A stretch of 64,000 bases of DNA from Alphaproteobacteria bacterium (GTDB lineage Bacteria; Pseudomonadota; Alphaproteobacteria; UBA8366; GCA-2717185): assembly GCA_012103325.1 (NCBI GenBank), contig WLWY01000011.1, positions 91,562 through 155,561 on the forward strand. Reading direction: 5' to 3'. The translations under genes were made by a program, and so were the position numbers. Shown here one piece after another: positions 62,401 through 64,000 of the stretch. The number at the start of each line of letters is the position of its first letter. Position 1 is the stretch's first letter. A model generated the notes under the pieces. The model did not search any database. It was not told where the DNA came from and was given only the letters and a program-made list of their open reading frames with translations.

Positions 62401-62931
62401 CTAACTCTCGGTTCGAGAATACCGGCCGCCATGCGCATGCGGCCGCAGTTCCTCAACCGGTCCGCCCGGCGATGGCGGCCGCGGCGCATGCCGGCCCCGC
62501 GTAATCAACCTGTCATACATCAAAATCGCACCGGCGATACCAACATTGACGCAGAATTTTGTCGAAATCTTGACCGTGTGATCGCACCGCGCGACCAGTT
62601 CGGGCGACAGAGACCCCCGCTCCGGCCCCAGCACATAAGCGGCCTGTTCCGGATGCGTGAAGCTTGGCAGGTCGACCGCCTCGTCAAGCAGCTCCACGCC
62701 GACCAGCTGACAACCGTGCGGCACGGTCAATTCCTTCACCGTTGGGTAGCAATACAGGGGCACATGTTTCGCCGTCGCCGACGTATCCGACTTGTAGAGC
62801 GCGCGCACGTCGACGGCCGGCGCGATCGCAAAAACGAAGTCGGCGCCGAAGGCGTGCGCCGAGCGAAAAAGATTGCCAACATTCATCGGTTTCGAGATGC
62901 GCTCGACGCCGATTCCAAAAAATCCTCGCAT
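62401..62931 (-). CDS. SpoU/TrmH-family RNA 2'-O-methyltransferase
   Basis: 176 residues from ATG at 62931 (MRGFFGIGVERISKPMNVGN), which fits SpoU starts better than longer upstream frames. SpoU motifs: KPMNVGNLFRSAHAFGADFV (motif 1), AAYVLGPERGSLSPELVARC (motif 2) and ISTKFCVNVGIAGAILMYDR (motif 3). It belongs to the SPOUT superfamily with a trefoil-knot AdoMet site. The exact RNA target is unknown. Confidence 0.88.
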   Translation of the reverse strand: MRGFFGIGVERISKPMNVGNLFRSAHAFGADFVFAIAPAVDVRALYKSDTSATAKHVPLYCYPTVKELTVPHGCQLVGVELLDEAVDLPSFTHPEQAAYVLGPERGSLSPELVARCDHTVKISTKFCVNVGIAGAILMYDRLITRGRHAPRPPSPGGPVEELRPHAHGGRYSRTES

Positions 62932-63012
62932 GGCGCGGAACCTTGCATGCGAGCCCTTGACGAGGCAAGTTGCTTCGCCATCTGAACGGCAGGGAATGAT
63001 CACAAAAACGCT

Positions 63013-64000
63013 ATGAACGACACAAAGACTGCGAACACCATCGTCTCGCTGCCACAAGACACGGCAAATCCCGTCCTGATCGAAGTGACGCGGGGCGATA
63101 TGGTGGAAAGCATCCATCGCGGCCGCGTCGCCGTCGTCGACACCAAGGGGAAAGTCGCGCTGCAGTTTGGCGATATCGATTCGCCGGTCTATCCGCGCTC
63201 CGCCATCAAAGCGATGCAGGCACTGCCTCTGGTGGAATCCGGGGCGGCAGACGTGTTCGGTCTAAGCGATGCGGAACTCGCCATTGCTTGCGCCTCGCAC
63301 AGCGGCGAATCGCGGCATGTCGAAACCGTGCGGGCCTGGCTGGCGCGGATGGGATTGTCGGAAGACCATCTCGAATGCGGCCCGCATTGGCCGCGCCATC
63401 ACCAGCAGACCCTGCACGATATGGTCCGCGCCGGGGAGACGCCTGGCGATGTCCATAACAACTGCTCGGGCAAGCATACCGGCATGCTGGCGACTGCCCA
63501 TCATCTGGGCGAGCCGCTGGCGGGCTACACCAAACCGACCCATCCGGTGCAACAGCGCATTATGGGCATCCTGGAAGCGCTGTGCGGCATCGACCTGTCC
63601 GACGCGCCGCGCGGGACAGACGGCTGCTCGGTGCCGACCTGGGGTATTCCGCTGTCCAATATGGCGCTGGCCTTTGCGCGGCTGGGCGCGCCCGACGATT
63701 TGCCGCCGGCCCGCGCCGACGCCGCGAAACGAATCCGCAAGGCGGTGGCGGCAGCGCCTTTCATGGTCGCCGGGACGGACCGTTACTGCACGGTGATGAT
63801 GGAAGCGGCAGGCGAGGCAGTTTTCGTGAAGACCGGCGCGGAAGGCGTTTTCTGCGCCGCCTTGCCGGAATATGGCCTCGGCATCGCCTTGAAATGCGAC
63901 GATGGTGCAGTACGTGGTTCGCAACTGATGCTGACCGCGATCCTCCGCCGTATCGGTGCGCTCGACGATGCTCTTGCGGCGCAGTTGGATTCGCTGATCA
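63013..64000 (+). CDS. Asparaginase of the AnsA/PF06089 family, 3' end cut by the window edge
   Basis: An open frame from ATG 63013 (MNDTKTANTIVSLPQDTANP) runs to the window end, at least 329 codons. Family parts: VTRGDMVESIHRGRVAVVDT, SPVYPRSAIKAMQALPLVES, ACASHSGESRHVETVRAWL, NNCSGKHTGMLATAHHLGEP and DGCSVPTWGIPLSNMALAFA. These enzymes hydrolyse L-asparagine (thermolabile asparaginase II group). It is divergent from the SpoU gene. Confidence 0.9.
   Translation, partial: MNDTKTANTIVSLPQDTANPVLIEVTRGDMVESIHRGRVAVVDTKGKVALQFGDIDSPVYPRSAIKAMQALPLVESGAADVFGLSDAELAIACASHSGESRHVETVRAWLARMGLSEDHLECGPHWPRHHQQTLHDMVRAGETPGDVHNNCSGKHTGMLATAHHLGEPLAGYTKPTHPVQQRIMGILEALCGIDLSDAPRGTDGCSVPTWGIPLSNMALAFARLGAPDDLPPARADAAKRIRKAVAAAPFMVAGTDRYCTVMMEAAGEAVFVKTGAEGVFCAALPEYGLGIALKCDDGAVRGSQLMLTAILRRIGALDDALAAQLDSLI

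Overview
The window looks like a chromosome segment of an alphaproteobacterium. The evidence is a set of single-copy housekeeping genes (argG, folD, rlmN, a YggT gene), an invasion-locus-B-type secreted protein, PEP-CTERM, ParB-methylase and DUF2924/serine-recombinase genes of alphaproteobacterial character, and high-GC REP-like repeats. I cannot name a genus. The left two thirds (1-47,100) is mostly accessory and heavily reworked by insertion sequences. The right third (47,250-64,000) is mostly conserved chromosome. Both window edges cut genes.

Layout: 1-2,101 (minus) is a cut-off DUF1998-type SF2 helicase, probably part of a defence locus. 2,351-3,515 holds nested IS6-family elements plus the tail of a second LolD-like ABC gene. 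3,904-15,902 is a LysR regulator and a long minus-strand operon: a DUF3604 remnant, class-III aminotransferase, M19 dipeptidase, DadA-like oxidoreductase, a five-gene peptide ABC importer and a CapA-like phosphatase. It reads as uptake and breakdown of D-amino-acid-containing peptides. 16,139-16,941 is an IS6 element. 16,955-24,564 is a complete four-gene Wadjet (JetABCD) anti-plasmid system. It is bracketed on the far side by another dead IS6 transposase.

25,100-33,607 carries an ArsR/SRPBCC pair divergent from a DUF899 gene around a perfect 24-bp palindrome. It also has a GC-rich foreign patch with broken genes, a GNAT gene, a whole IS66 element and several small stand-alone genes. 33,936-37,565 is a tetR-HlyD-permease-ATPase operon. 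37,789-41,480 holds a PEP-CTERM protein, a 31-residue Cys-pair protein, an IS6 scar, two XRE regulators and a PD-(D/E)XK-like protein. 41,638-47,066 is a mobile element: a ParB-domain DNA methylase, several DUF proteins and a large serine recombinase. It lies on the 3' side of a tRNA-Ala(CGC) gene.

47,499-64,000 contains YggT-DUF167-folD, an MFS transporter, NnrU, argG, an RraA-like protein, an SDR, rlmN, a methyltransferase, a PPK2 polyphosphate kinase beside a lysine-rich helix-hairpin-helix protein, an M48 peptidase between one complete and one truncated TauD gene, an IalB-like protein, a SpoU methylase and a cut-off asparaginase. The candidates most worth a second look are the Wadjet operon in its IS6 frame, the edge helicase, the PPK2/lysine-tail pair, and the two-XRE/PD-(D/E)XK cluster beside the methylase element. 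No CRISPR array or rRNA was seen.
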